Part shown: positions 43,086 through 51,770 of the stretch, in pieces
Layout: each line of letters opens with the position of its first letter
Numbering within the stretch: position 1 is the first letter of the stretch
Assembly: GCA_022822005.1 (NCBI GenBank)
Contig: JAJECO010000062.1
Coordinates: 164,057 to 228,056, forward strand
Origin: Candidatus Poribacteria bacterium
Lineage (GTDB): Bacteria; Poribacteria; WGA-4E; PCPOR2b
DNA length: 64,000 bases
Reading direction: 5' to 3'
Program-made: the position numbers and the translations under genes
Notes under the pieces: model-generated
What the model was told of the DNA's origin: nothing
Database searches by the model: none
Seen by the model: the letters and a program-made list of their open reading frames with translations, nothing else

Positions 43086-43517
43086 ATGGCAAAACATGTA
43101 GTTGCAACCGTAGACGAAATTCCGCCGGGCGAACGCAAAATCGTCGAACTTGAAGGACGATCGCTCGGCGTTTTTAATATTGATGGCGAGTTTTATGCCG
43201 TGCGGAACATCTGTCCTCATCAGGGAGCGCCTCTGTGCGAGGGACGTCTGACAGGTCTGCTTGAGTCCGATGTGCCCGGTGAATACAAGTATACCCGCAA
43301 AGGTGAGATCTTGCGCTGTGTCTGGCACGGTTGGGAGTTCGATATTAAAACAGGACAGTCGTGGTGGAACCCAGCACAGAAGCGTGTCAGAAAGTACCCG
43401 GTAGAGGTAGAGGACGGGGCTACGGTGGCGTCAGGGCTGCAGAAGGGACCGTATACCGCAGAGACCTACCCTGTATCTGTTGATCAACAGTATGTGGTCA
43501 TTGATATGCCTGAATAA
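43086..43517 (+). CDS. Rieske [2Fe-2S] ferredoxin-like protein
   Basis: A 143-residue protein with one Rieske fold. Cluster ligands are C-P-H at 43-45 and C-V-W-H at 78-81, ending H-G-W-E-F-D. There is no oxygenase catalytic domain, so it is an electron carrier or a regulatory subunit. Its place after the two amidohydrolases suggests it serves an oxygenase in the same catabolic route that is not encoded here. A longer loop than usual (55-75) separates the two ligand motifs. Confidence 0.9.
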   Translation: MAKHVVATVDEIPPGERKIVELEGRSLGVFNIDGEFYAVRNICPHQGAPLCEGRLTGLLESDVPGEYKYTRKGEILRCVWHGWEFDIKTGQSWWNPAQKRVRKYPVEVEDGATVASGLQKGPYTAETYPVSVDQQYVVIDMPE

Positions 43518-43741
43518 AAGACGTGGCTCATGTAAAAAGTAAAGTGCAAGTCCCGATTCATCGAGGATTCTCGTCCCGACACATCGGGATTCCGCCTTGC
43601 GGAACGAGCGGAAAACTCGGTTTCTTTGCACTAAATCTCAACATGAGCGAAAGACGTGAATCCAACCATTCCTTCCGTAAAATATCAGCGACTCTCCAAA
43701 GCAGATCTGTCACACACCCCTTAGTAAAGAGAAAGAACACT

Positions 43742-44674
43742 ATGGCTATTTTTCGATTGAACGTAGAAGACAACAATCTGCACAATGCTGAACTTATCAT
43801 AGCAAAAGAAACCGACATCAAACTTGAAAGCCATCTGGAAAGTTGGCTTGAAAACAGTCCGTGGGCACTTGTCGAAGGAGAGTCCATCCTCTGGATTGAT
43901 AGACAAACGAGTGCCAATGTCGAAGAAAGCACTATTTTCCCCGACCTGCTCGGCCTCGATTCCGAGGGAAACCTTGTCATCGTTGAACTAAAAAGGAGCA
44001 AAACTCCGAGGGAAGTTGTCGCGCAACTGCTTGAATACGCAGCATGGGCGAAGGACCTCTCAGATGAGCAAATTCAAGAGATAGCAGCAACATACTTCCA
44101 GACCTTAAAAAAAGAGACGACGCTTCAAGATGCCTTCAGTGAAACGTTTGAAGACGAAATGCCAGCACTGAACCGGAGATTGCGTTTATTCGTTGTAGCA
44201 GGAGAGATATCGCGGCGGATATTGCAGGTTTGCAGATTTCTCCGAACCTCCCACAACATGGACATCGACTGTATAGCTGTTTCGACATTTCAAACGGAAT
44301 CAGGGGAAGTACTTGTCAATACGGAAGCAAAGGTTGGAGATGAAGACGTCGTCGCGCCCAAAGCCGCGAAACAGAATGCGTCGTCGATTGCTCGTTGGTC
44401 GGGTGACCAACCGGTCAAGGAGGTAGTGTTGGACGCAGTCCAAGAACTAACGGACGGAAATACAAATGTTGAGTTTTCACCCAAAGAAATCTCCACACTC
44501 ATCTTGAAAAAGTACCCCAACTTCAAGGTAGGTACAGTGCACGGTCAGCTTACCGCGGGCTGTCCCAATCATCCGTCATACGATAGACACTCTGGCAATC
44601 ATAAATATTATTGGCGGATCAGACCTAAGACTTATCGTTTATATGACTCTGAAAGCGACGAGGTAGAAACGTGA
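43742..44674 (+). CDS. NucS/DUF91-like nuclease with C-terminal winged-helix-like domain
   Basis: A 310-residue protein. The first 180 residues carry a PD-(D/E)xK core like the DUF91/NucS family: F-P-D-L-L with Asp68, then L-V-I-V-E-L-K-R with Glu82 and Lys84, and the following Q-L-L-E-Y-A helix. After a linker, residues about 230-310 form a helical domain of the DUF7669-like or winged-helix type (S-P-K-E-I-S, K-V-G-T-V-H-G-Q-L). NucS enzymes cut mismatched DNA; the fused domain hints at sequence recognition and a possible restriction or defence role. The ATG at 43742 follows a purine-rich stretch. Confidence 0.75.
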   Translation: MAIFRLNVEDNNLHNAELIIAKETDIKLESHLESWLENSPWALVEGESILWIDRQTSANVEESTIFPDLLGLDSEGNLVIVELKRSKTPREVVAQLLEYAAWAKDLSDEQIQEIAATYFQTLKKETTLQDAFSETFEDEMPALNRRLRLFVVAGEISRRILQVCRFLRTSHNMDIDCIAVSTFQTESGEVLVNTEAKVGDEDVVAPKAAKQNASSIARWSGDQPVKEVVLDAVQELTDGNTNVEFSPKEISTLILKKYPNFKVGTVHGQLTAGCPNHPSYDRHSGNHKYYWRIRPKTYRLYDSESDEVET

Positions 44675-44766
44675 TAGGTAGGTTAACCTGTTGTACCTGT
44701 GGTTTTGATAATGATAAACTGAATAACACATTAGGTAAAAACCCAACCAAAAAGAGATAAGCCAGA

Positions 44767-44994
44767 ATGGCAAGGATTGATAAGCTAAAGGAAGAAATTG
44801 GCTGGTTAAAGATTATATTCGCCATTCTGATTGCCACGGACATTTCACTGGTCGCTTGGGGAATTCAGAACTACGGAAAAACTAGGGTATTTCTGCTTAT
44901 AATTGGTGCGGTAGCGGTATTTCTGTTTACATCTGTGATCATTTGGATCAATAGAGTTGCATATCGAAAGATTAATGAATTGGAGGAATTGTGA
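44767..44994 (+). CDS. Small two-helix membrane protein
   Basis: A 75-residue protein with an N-terminal amphipathic start (MARIDKLKEEIGWLK) and two membrane segments (about 15-35 and 42-62), ending in an acidic helix. Its stop overlaps the next start as TGATG. No family is recognised. It may be a partner of the even smaller protein that follows. Confidence 0.6.
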   Translation: MARIDKLKEEIGWLKIIFAILIATDISLVAWGIQNYGKTRVFLLIIGAVAVFLFTSVIIWINRVAYRKINELEEL

Positions 44995-45086
44995 TGGAAT
45001 GGCTTGCAGCTGTTATGCTTATAGTGTTTATCCTCGGTATGTGTATAGTAGCACGAGATGCCATAAAAAACGCCAACAAACGGTAA
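44994..45086 (+). CDS. 30-residue single-pass membrane peptide
   Basis: Starts within the stop of the previous gene (TGATG) with GGAGG upstream. The sequence is MEWLAAVMLIVFILGMCIVA followed by a short basic tail (RDAIKNANKR), so one membrane helix with the positive tail inside. Coupled translation with the preceding small membrane protein suggests a real, co-made pair. Confidence 0.5.
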   Translation: MEWLAAVMLIVFILGMCIVARDAIKNANKR

Positions 45087-45178
45087 CACAGGGCCTACGG
45101 AGTTGATATAAAGTATCGTCTCCGTTCCGGGAATCGAGGACCTGTAAGGGTAAAATCAGGAAATTCAGGAGGCTAAAA

Positions 45179-45517
45179 ATAGGGGTAATTAAATCACATA
45201 TTGAAATCACACCGGGTGTTTGCGGTGGCAAACCTCGCATTGCTGGACACCGTATTCGGGTGCAAGACATTGTGATAATGCACGATAGAATGGGCAAGGA
45301 CCCATACGAGATCGCTAATGACCACTCTTCAATTACATTGGCCGATGTTTATGCCGCACTGGTCTATTATATGGACAACATGGAAGAAATTCGCCGGGAC
45401 ATTACGGAGGCAGAGAAATTAGAGGATGAGATGCGTACCAAGACCCCTTCTCTACTGATACAGAACCTCAAGGAACGAACTCAAAAAGATGCCTCAAGCG
45501 ATGAAATTCCACCTTGA
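45179..45517 (+). CDS. DUF433 family protein with apparent AUA start
   Basis: A 112-residue DUF433 protein (DNA-binding, antitoxin-like). The core is ITPGVCGGKPRIAGHRIRVQ. A GTG at 45260 would remove this core, and no ATG, GTG or TTG exists between the upstream stop (45104) and the core. AGGAGG at 45167-45172 points to ATA at 45179 as start, or to a mutated start codon. DUF433 genes often precede a DUF5615 PIN-like toxin, but none follows here. The C-terminal half is helical and charged. Confidence 0.6.
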   Translation: MGVIKSHIEITPGVCGGKPRIAGHRIRVQDIVIMHDRMGKDPYEIANDHSSITLADVYAALVYYMDNMEEIRRDITEAEKLEDEMRTKTPSLLIQNLKERTQKDASSDEIPP

Positions 45518-45575
45518 TGAGAATGAATCACCGAATTACAAGGATTTGAGCGCTTAAGTCCAAAGGAAATTACAA

Positions 45576-46766
45576 ATGTCAAAACTAAATATCGCACTAA
45601 TCGGCGCAGGCAGACGCGGTGGGGGTGCACACCTTCCGGTGATTGCCAAACTGAAAGATGTCTACAACCTTGTCGCAATCTGTGATATAGATCAAGCGGT
45701 TGCTCAACAGTATGCCGAACAGTACGGTGCGACCCCTTACACCAATGTCCGGGACTTGGTAGCACATGAAAAACTGGATGCGGTGGATATCACCGTGCCC
45801 GGAGTCGCTCATCACGCTATCGCTTGTTTTATGGCGGATGCCGGCGTGAATATCATCGTTGAAACGCCAATTGCCGTGACATTGCCGATGACAGATCTCA
45901 TGATCGAAGCCGCACAGCGAAACAGCGTCAAACTGGAAGTGGCAGAAAACTATTATCGTGCGCCGCGAGAACGTTTTCTATCGACCGTGATTGATGCAGG
46001 TGTGATAGGTGAGGTGGGGCGAATCTACCGGATCTTCTACGAAGGCGGCTATCACGGCATGAGTATGCTTCGGCTTCGTGCGAACGGAGAGCCAAAGTCA
46101 ATCCTCGGTATCGCCCAATCCACGCCGGTCATTCCGATCATCGACCGCATGAAACGCCACCATACGAGCGATAACTGGACATTCGGCTTTCTGGAGTTTG
46201 ACAACAACGCGACTGCCTTGATGGTTTATTCCAACGTCATTCATGCCCGTTCACTAGGACGTGGACAGGGCGGTATATCGCAGATTGACGGCAGCAAGGG
46301 AACGATCGTTGGCGAAGATATTCACGTTGTCCCGCCCGAAGATTTGGAGAGTGGCGCAAAAAGTGTTGGTTATCAGCCGAAGCGTACGATGATCAATGTG
46401 GATGGGACTGAGGTAATTGAGAAGATTGAACTGGAACTTCCAGACCAACTGATTACATGGGAAAACCCACTAAGGCACTACCCACTCACCGAAGGACAGA
46501 TCCCGGTCGCCGATGAACTGTTGAGCCTCGCGAATGCGATACTCAATAACACCGAGCCGAAATACGGCGCACAACTCGGACGGCAAGATCAGGAGATGAA
46601 TATCGCCATGAGTGAATCCGCCAAACAGAGTCGAGTCACCTTGAACTTCCCGTTGACCGATCTCACCGAAACCGAGCGCGGCATACACGACAACTATGAA
46701 GGACAGCACGGCCATCCAATCGATGACGTCGAAGCTGGGATTGATGTTTTCTTCCCGCGTCAATGA
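45576..46766 (+). CDS. Gfo/Idh/MocA family oxidoreductase
   Basis: A 396-residue protein. The Rossmann motif is G-A-G-R-R-G at residues 10-15. The position of the family EKP motif reads E-T-P (V-E-T-P-I-A), so the conserved Lys is replaced by Thr and dehydrogenase activity is doubtful. The substrate domain is typical. AAGGA precedes the ATG. It converges with the enolase-family gene and their stops overlap by 7 nt; such pairs are common in sugar-acid use. Confidence 0.87.
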   Translation: MSKLNIALIGAGRRGGGAHLPVIAKLKDVYNLVAICDIDQAVAQQYAEQYGATPYTNVRDLVAHEKLDAVDITVPGVAHHAIACFMADAGVNIIVETPIAVTLPMTDLMIEAAQRNSVKLEVAENYYRAPRERFLSTVIDAGVIGEVGRIYRIFYEGGYHGMSMLRLRANGEPKSILGIAQSTPVIPIIDRMKRHHTSDNWTFGFLEFDNNATALMVYSNVIHARSLGRGQGGISQIDGSKGTIVGEDIHVVPPEDLESGAKSVGYQPKRTMINVDGTEVIEKIELELPDQLITWENPLRHYPLTEGQIPVADELLSLANAILNNTEPKYGAQLGRQDQEMNIAMSESAKQSRVTLNFPLTDLTETERGIHDNYEGQHGHPIDDVEAGIDVFFPRQ

Positions 46767-47893
46767 TACTCCGCCGTTACTAAAGCGTTGAACCGTTCTT
46801 CATCCCATTCAGCGCCCCACCCCGGCGCATCCGGCGGGGACAGGTGCCCGTCCGATACCAACGGACCATTCAGCATACCCCATTCCAACCCTTGTTGGCG
46901 ATTGCCGTCGGCAGCAGCGGAGAAGGACTCGTAGAAATCCGTGTTATCAATACAGCAGCCTAAGTGTGCATGGAGCAGTCCAAATAACCCGCCCTGCCCG
47001 TTAAGTTCTACATTCGCCCCATAGAGCTCAGCAAAGTGAGCCAGCTTCAGCACCTGAGTTGTACCGTGCCGGGCATTGACGCGGAGTCGATCCGTTGCCC
47101 CGTGGATAAGCCACTGGGAGGATAGTCCAATATCGTGCATCAACATCTCGGTCGCCATAACCGGAATCGTTAATTCTCTGCATAGTTCTTGGTAAAGATT
47201 CATCTTCTGTTCGTGGAACGGCTCTTCCAACCAGACAAAGTCCAATTCCTCCATAACATGTCCTACCTCAATCGCTTCTCGCAAGGTATAAGAGCAAACC
47301 GGATCGTGGAGCAGTGTATAGTCCGGACCGACAGTCTCCCGCACCTCACGTAAGATCGGGATATCCGCTTTACCCCCTTTGTAGGAGTGGAATTTGTAGG
47401 CGTTAATCCCTATTTCTCGTCCTGCCTCAATGGCGCGCAGATAGTCTTCGATCGTACCATCCCCACCGGTCAGGTAGACAGGAAATTGCTCCCGCCCTCG
47501 CCCCACCAAGGCGTAGACTGGAAGCCCTGCGGCTTTGCCAGCAATGTCCCAAAGGCAGTTGTCAAAATCTCCGAACCAACCGGGCGGCTGGTAAACCCAG
47601 CGCGTTCCCTTGTGTAGCATCTGGTATAGTTTTTCCCGATCCAGTGGGTCTTCGCCTAGCACCTGATTCCGTAAAATCGCTGCCTGCACAGGTGACATCG
47701 TGGTGGTACACCTGCCTGTGATCCCGGCATCGGTCTCCACCTGAATAAAAGCCTGCTGTGCCGGTTGATCGCTCGGTAGCCCTTTGTGGGTGTATTGAGT
47801 GCGGCGCAAGTTCGGAACTTGCACCAACTTATGTCCACCCCCCTTGCGTTCTGGATGCTCAAGGATGTAGAGTTTTACAGCTGTGATTTTCAT
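46760..47893 (-). CDS. Mandelate racemase/muconate lactonizing enzyme family protein
   Basis: A 377-residue enolase-superfamily protein. Visible parts are an N-terminal capping domain, a K-F-H variant of the K-x-K motif (A-Y-K-F-H-S-Y), metal ligands L-L-H-D-P, W-L-E-E-P and M-A-T-E-M, and an R-H-G-T-T-Q segment where the His-Asp dyad often lies. It probably dehydrates a sugar acid. It differs clearly from the ManD-like protein at 3424-4641. Its start faces a repeat-rich gap. Confidence 0.87.
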   Translation of the reverse strand: MKITAVKLYILEHPERKGGGHKLVQVPNLRRTQYTHKGLPSDQPAQQAFIQVETDAGITGRCTTTMSPVQAAILRNQVLGEDPLDREKLYQMLHKGTRWVYQPPGWFGDFDNCLWDIAGKAAGLPVYALVGRGREQFPVYLTGGDGTIEDYLRAIEAGREIGINAYKFHSYKGGKADIPILREVRETVGPDYTLLHDPVCSYTLREAIEVGHVMEELDFVWLEEPFHEQKMNLYQELCRELTIPVMATEMLMHDIGLSSQWLIHGATDRLRVNARHGTTQVLKLAHFAELYGANVELNGQGGLFGLLHAHLGCCIDNTDFYESFSAAADGNRQQGLEWGMLNGPLVSDGHLSPPDAPGWGAEWDEERFNALVTAEYH

Positions 47894-48286
47894 ACGGTTT
47901 CTCCATCAAATTATCTCGTGACTGTCTCGCCAAAGAAAATAGCATGGCGTAAAGCAACGCGTCCGGATAGTGTAGTCGATTGCCTAAACTGGTTCAATAT
48001 CAAAAAACCGATCCTTGGATCCAGATGGGCTCTATTTTCCACTTGACGCGCTCACCGATTTTTGCGAAGATAGAATAATATTCAACATCTCCGTTTACAA
48101 AATCAGGACTTACGCATTTCAACGCGGGGCAAGTTGCTCTGAATCCCGATTTATCGGGGATGCCCCGCCTACAGTTGGCTGTGTAAGTCCTAAAAATATA
48201 ATGAGCCTTTCCTGAGAGGATTGGGGATACGCCCATTTAGGGCGAAATCGCGTCTATCTTGTCACCACCATTTGGGAGGAATGACT
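47894..48286. other. Intergenic region with family C MITE
   Basis: A 393-bp divergent gap between the leftward enolase-family gene and the rightward DapA-like gene. It holds one family C element (48105-48191) and no recognised gene. No promoter pair was clear on either strand, although both flanking genes need one. Confidence 0.5.
48105..48191. mobile_element. MITE-like element, family C, copy 2
   Basis: An 87-bp element with ends AGGACTTACGCA and TGTGTAAGTCCT. The interior is almost the same as the copy at 23238-23333 but with a 'cccgatttatcggg' palindrome, and it lacks about 9 bp near the left end. Confidence 0.75.
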
Positions 48287-49189
48287 ATGGCAACCGAATT
48301 TCACGGTATATTTCCGGCGATTATTACGCCAATGACACCTGAAGGCAAGTTAAACGAAGTGGCTTTTCGCAAAGTCATCGAATTTAATATCCAAGCCGGT
48401 GTCCACGGCTTTTGGGTAGCTGGAGGTAGTGGAGAAAGCGTCCTGTTAGACGATGAAGAGAACAATCGGATCGCAGAGATTGTTGCGGATCAGTCCAACG
48501 GCAGAATAAAGAATATTATGCACGTCGGTGCACCAACAACGGCGCGGGCTGCCAAACTGGCAGAACATGCCGCCAAGGCTGGTGTTGAGTCAATCTGCTG
48601 TGTGCCGCCCTTTTTCTATGGGCGCGACGATGCGGAGATTGTTGAGCATTACCGTATTGTGGGAGCAGCGGCTGACCTACCTTTGTTCGTCTATAATCTA
48701 CCGGGTGCCACCGGCGTTGAAATTACCCCTGCCTTGATGCGGAAGATTCAGGACGGGGTACCGCAGTTGGCTGGGCTAAAGCATTCTGCGGTGACATTCG
48801 GCAATGTGCGCGCTTTTGCCAAGATGGGACTTTATTGCCTCATTGGAAACAGTCGATTAATGCTGCCGGCTCTGACGATCGGTGCCACAGGCTGCGTGGA
48901 TGGGCCACCGAACATGGCGCCCGAACTTTGGGTGGAGATTTGGAACGCTTACCAGGCTGGCGATTTGGAGCGGGCGGAAGCTGCCCAAGACAGGGCTTGT
49001 GAGGCAGCGGACAGAATGTTCGCGTGTGGCGGTGGATTTCACGCCCTCCTCAAGGCAACGCTCAGTGAACGGCTCGGCATCGATTGTGGCCATCCCAGAG
49101 CCCCCGGATCTCCCTTGACTGTCGAACAACATACGGCGTTGCGGAAAACTATCGCTGAACTTGGGTTGACCAATGTTACGATTTCTTGA
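48287..49189 (+). CDS. Dihydrodipicolinate synthase (DapA/NAL) family lyase, paralogue 3
   Basis: A 300-residue class I aldolase TIM barrel. The substrate loop reads A-G-G-S-G-E-S, the Tyr is in VYNLPGATG, and the Schiff-base Lys in L-A-G-L-K-H-S. The ATG at 48287 was chosen because GGGAGG lies 8 nt upstream; the ATG at 48281 would be too close. A keto-acid sugar aldolase is more likely than lysine synthesis, given its neighbours. Confidence 0.87.
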   Translation: MATEFHGIFPAIITPMTPEGKLNEVAFRKVIEFNIQAGVHGFWVAGGSGESVLLDDEENNRIAEIVADQSNGRIKNIMHVGAPTTARAAKLAEHAAKAGVESICCVPPFFYGRDDAEIVEHYRIVGAAADLPLFVYNLPGATGVEITPALMRKIQDGVPQLAGLKHSAVTFGNVRAFAKMGLYCLIGNSRLMLPALTIGATGCVDGPPNMAPELWVEIWNAYQAGDLERAEAAQDRACEAADRMFACGGGFHALLKATLSERLGIDCGHPRAPGSPLTVEQHTALRKTIAELGLTNVTIS

Positions 49190-49528
49190 TGAGAGCCATT
49201 CTTGTGTAGAAGGCTCCTGCAAAAAGAAAGTGCAAAGCACGAAAGATGTGAAACGTGATGCGTGAAACGTGAAAACAATTGGTTCATTCGATTGTCCTAA
49301 TTTAACGCAAGTTGCTAGTGACGTGAAATGTCGCAAAGTGGAAGAATGAAAACGAAATCAAGTTCCTCACTGCTCGCAGTGGGTTGACAAATCCACTGCA
49401 CACGCGCAAAGATGGCTCCGTTCCGCCTGTCCTGATTTATCGGGGAGAGTCTAAGACTTGGATATGCCTATCCAAGCCGAGCAGGTTTAGCAACTAGTAA
49501 CTCAGGTTAATTTAATAGGGGAGAAGCG
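49190..49528. other. Intergenic region with family B MITE
   Basis: A 339-bp gap. Besides the MITE (49302-49510) it holds a 'gtgaaacgtgatgcgtgaaacgtgaa' simple repeat near 49248-49274, also seen near 33721 and 30861. No gene was seen. Confidence 0.55.
49302..49510. mobile_element. MITE-like element, family B, copy 2
   Basis: A 209-bp copy with ends TTAACGCAAGTTGCTAG and TAGCAACTAGTAACTCAGGTTAA. It keeps the GCAGTGGGTT/AATCCACTGC hairpin (one G-T pair) and a CTTGGATA/TATCCAAG hairpin. Between them lies a short insertion containing CCTGATTTATCGGG. Confidence 0.7.
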
Positions 49529-50719
49529 ATGAAGGTCAATCCACAACAATTGCGAGACGACGGCTATATCATCCTGCGGGAGGTTATACCTCCGGACCAG
49601 TTGGACGACATACGCACCAGCTTTGAAGTGCTCGTTGAACGTCAAAAGGAGAATTGGGTGCAGGAGGGGAATCCGAGTGCGTGGGAAACCGGCGCACAAC
49701 CGCGGTTGGTACACTTCGAGAACCTCATTGATGAAGAAACCGCCAACGCCGTTGAAACCTGGATGCACGAAAACACCTTAGGTGTGGGCAGTCAATTGTT
49801 GAGCGTTCCCGAACAGACAGGAATCGCTGGCATGATGTTGATGTGCAGCCCACAAGAGGATCACGGTCCAGCCCACTGGCATCGCGACGTGCATCCCATT
49901 GACATGGCACCTATGGCGAGTCTGCAAGCCGATTTTTTGGAGAACGGACCGAAGTACGTTCAGTGGAACATCCCACTCTACGATGATGACGTGCTTTGGG
50001 TAGTGCCCGGCAGCCACCGTCGTCTCAACACTGAAGCGGAAAATCGGCAACTGCTTGAAAACCCTCGTGTCCCTTTGCCGGGGGGCATCCCCGTTGAGCT
50101 AAAAGGTGGGGATGGGGTTGTGTATTCCAATTACATCCTGCATTGGGGCAGCAACTATAGCACCACGCTGCGCCGAACGATCCATGGGGGTCACACGATT
50201 TTCCCGTATTACCCAGACTTAAACTTCACGCAATTCCTTTCCCCAGAGGCACGACAGACCTTCGAGAGTTGGACGCAGGCGAGCAATCGGATGCAAGATC
50301 TCACGGAAACTGCATTGCGGGCAGTTCTGAAAAAGGATGCCGAAGCGTACCACGAAGCGGTCGAGGAACTCCAGCCCGGTGCAGGTGAGAAGGGCAAAAT
50401 GGTGCTCGCGATATACCTCTCCAAAGCGGCATATCACATCCACATCTTAAAAAGTCCCGACTTCGACACGCTGCCGCCGGAGATTCGCAGGCGTGCCTCC
50501 AGCCCGCACTCAATAAGCATCAACTGGGGACCGCAATTCGCTGACCGTTTTTCAAAGGAGGAGGCAGATCTCCTGTGGGGACGGTTTGAGGTCCTCGATG
50601 GCAAGCTGCAAACGGAGGAGGATCTTTTCGTGCCCGGCTTTCAGTCCGGACCGATGCGATATTTTTTTGAAGAGGAGCCGAGCGATTTTGGGGTTGAAGA
50701 CTTTATTGCAAGTTGGTAA
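49529..50719 (+). CDS. Phytanoyl-CoA dioxygenase (PhyH) family protein, 3
   Basis: A 396-residue member. Iron ligands are His118/Asp120 in HWHRDVHP, V-P-G-S-H-R-R follows, and the distal His is likely in the H-W-G-S-N-Y-S-T-T-L-R-R stretch. The C-terminal 130 residues after the catalytic core are an extra helical extension not present in the shorter paralogues. GGGGAG precedes the ATG. The substrate is unknown. Confidence 0.86.
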   Translation: MKVNPQQLRDDGYIILREVIPPDQLDDIRTSFEVLVERQKENWVQEGNPSAWETGAQPRLVHFENLIDEETANAVETWMHENTLGVGSQLLSVPEQTGIAGMMLMCSPQEDHGPAHWHRDVHPIDMAPMASLQADFLENGPKYVQWNIPLYDDDVLWVVPGSHRRLNTEAENRQLLENPRVPLPGGIPVELKGGDGVVYSNYILHWGSNYSTTLRRTIHGGHTIFPYYPDLNFTQFLSPEARQTFESWTQASNRMQDLTETALRAVLKKDAEAYHEAVEELQPGAGEKGKMVLAIYLSKAAYHIHILKSPDFDTLPPEIRRRASSPHSISINWGPQFADRFSKEEADLLWGRFEVLDGKLQTEEDLFVPGFQSGPMRYFFEEEPSDFGVEDFIASW

Positions 50720-50916
50720 CTAGGACGTGTTAGCACTTGCGTGTCGAGATATGAATCTCGATCCACAGGCTACCTGCCGGTATTGGACCGGGCAGGAGGG
50801 TCGGGCAAGTTGAAAATCCCGATTTATCGGGGATGCCCAACCTACGGGGGTGGTCTTGTTGGGTTTCACTTTATTCGAGTTGGTAATTTTATTTCCACAA
50901 CCCCAATGCACATCCA

Positions 50917-50972
50917 ACCCCCTAAATACCGTCCCCGATTTTATCGGGATGTACCACTTATCAGGGGGACTG
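50917..50972. repeat. CCCCC/GGGGG palindromic repeat with internal insertion
   Basis: The AACCCCCTAAAT...CAGGGGGACT unit seen at 13792 and 21293, here interrupted by a 'ccccgattttatcggga' palindrome. It lies in the 265-bp gap (50720-50984) between two convergent genes, which also holds other GGGG/CCCC palindromes. Confidence 0.55.
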
Positions 50973-50984
50973 TAGATCCATGTG

Positions 50985-51734
50985 TCACGGGAATAGTACC
51001 CGTCCCCCACTGGCAATGACGGTCGCACCGGTCATGTAGCTGGCGTCTTCGCTGAGCAGGAATGCAATGACATTTGCCATCTCTTCAGGCGTCCCCAAAC
51101 GTTGTAATGGCGTGGTTGAGCGTAGATGTTCCAACATTTCTGGAGAGATCTCGTGGATCATATCTGTGTCAATAGCACCGGGGGCAAGTGAGTTAATCCG
51201 GATGTTATGTTGGGCTAAGGGCTCACAGGCAGACTTGGTAAAGGAGATGACACCCGCTTTTGCCGCTGCATAGGCGAACTGATTGGGGCGCGGAGCCAAC
51301 GCTGCAATCGACGAGACATTGACGATCCGGCCAAATTTTTGCTGCACCATCCCGCCTTTGACCGCCCAGATGACGTTGAAAGGTCCTGTCAGATTAATTC
51401 CAATAATCCGATCCCAGTGTTCGGGCGTGAGTTGATCGAAATCCATATTGCCGACATCCCCGGCGTTATTCACAAGCAGCTCGATAGGACCGAGCGCCGA
51501 CGTAGCCTGCCCCACCATTTCATCGACTGCGGCTCGATCGGCAATATCAGCTTGAACCGCAACTGCGCGTCGCCCAAGCGCACGGATCTCCTCGCAAACC
51601 GCCTCTGCTGGCTTTGCGGATCTCACATAATGGACCGCAACATCGGCACCTTCGCTGGCAAGTTTAATCGCCGTTGCCGTGCCGATACCGCGACTGGCAC
51701 CCGTTACCAGCGCAACTCTTCCCTCAAATCTCAT
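50985..51734 (-). CDS. Short-chain dehydrogenase/reductase (FabG-like)
   Basis: A 249-residue NAD(P)(H) oxidoreductase. The cofactor motif TGASRGIG is at 11-18, NNAG at 89-92, and the catalytic Ser142, Tyr155 and Lys159 (Y-A-A-A-K) are all present. It fits the classical SDR family; it may be a 3-oxoacyl-ACP reductase or a sugar alcohol dehydrogenase. It lies 36 nt after the TIM-barrel-like gene on the same strand, probably in one message. Confidence 0.92.
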   Translation of the reverse strand: MRFEGRVALVTGASRGIGTATAIKLASEGADVAVHYVRSAKPAEAVCEEIRALGRRAVAVQADIADRAAVDEMVGQATSALGPIELLVNNAGDVGNMDFDQLTPEHWDRIIGINLTGPFNVIWAVKGGMVQQKFGRIVNVSSIAALAPRPNQFAYAAAKAGVISFTKSACEPLAQHNIRINSLAPGAIDTDMIHEISPEMLEHLRSTTPLQRLGTPEEMANVIAFLLSEDASYMTGATVIASGGRVLFP

Positions 51735-51770
51735 ACGGCAAACTCCTTCTGTGAAGTGTGAAAACGATAG

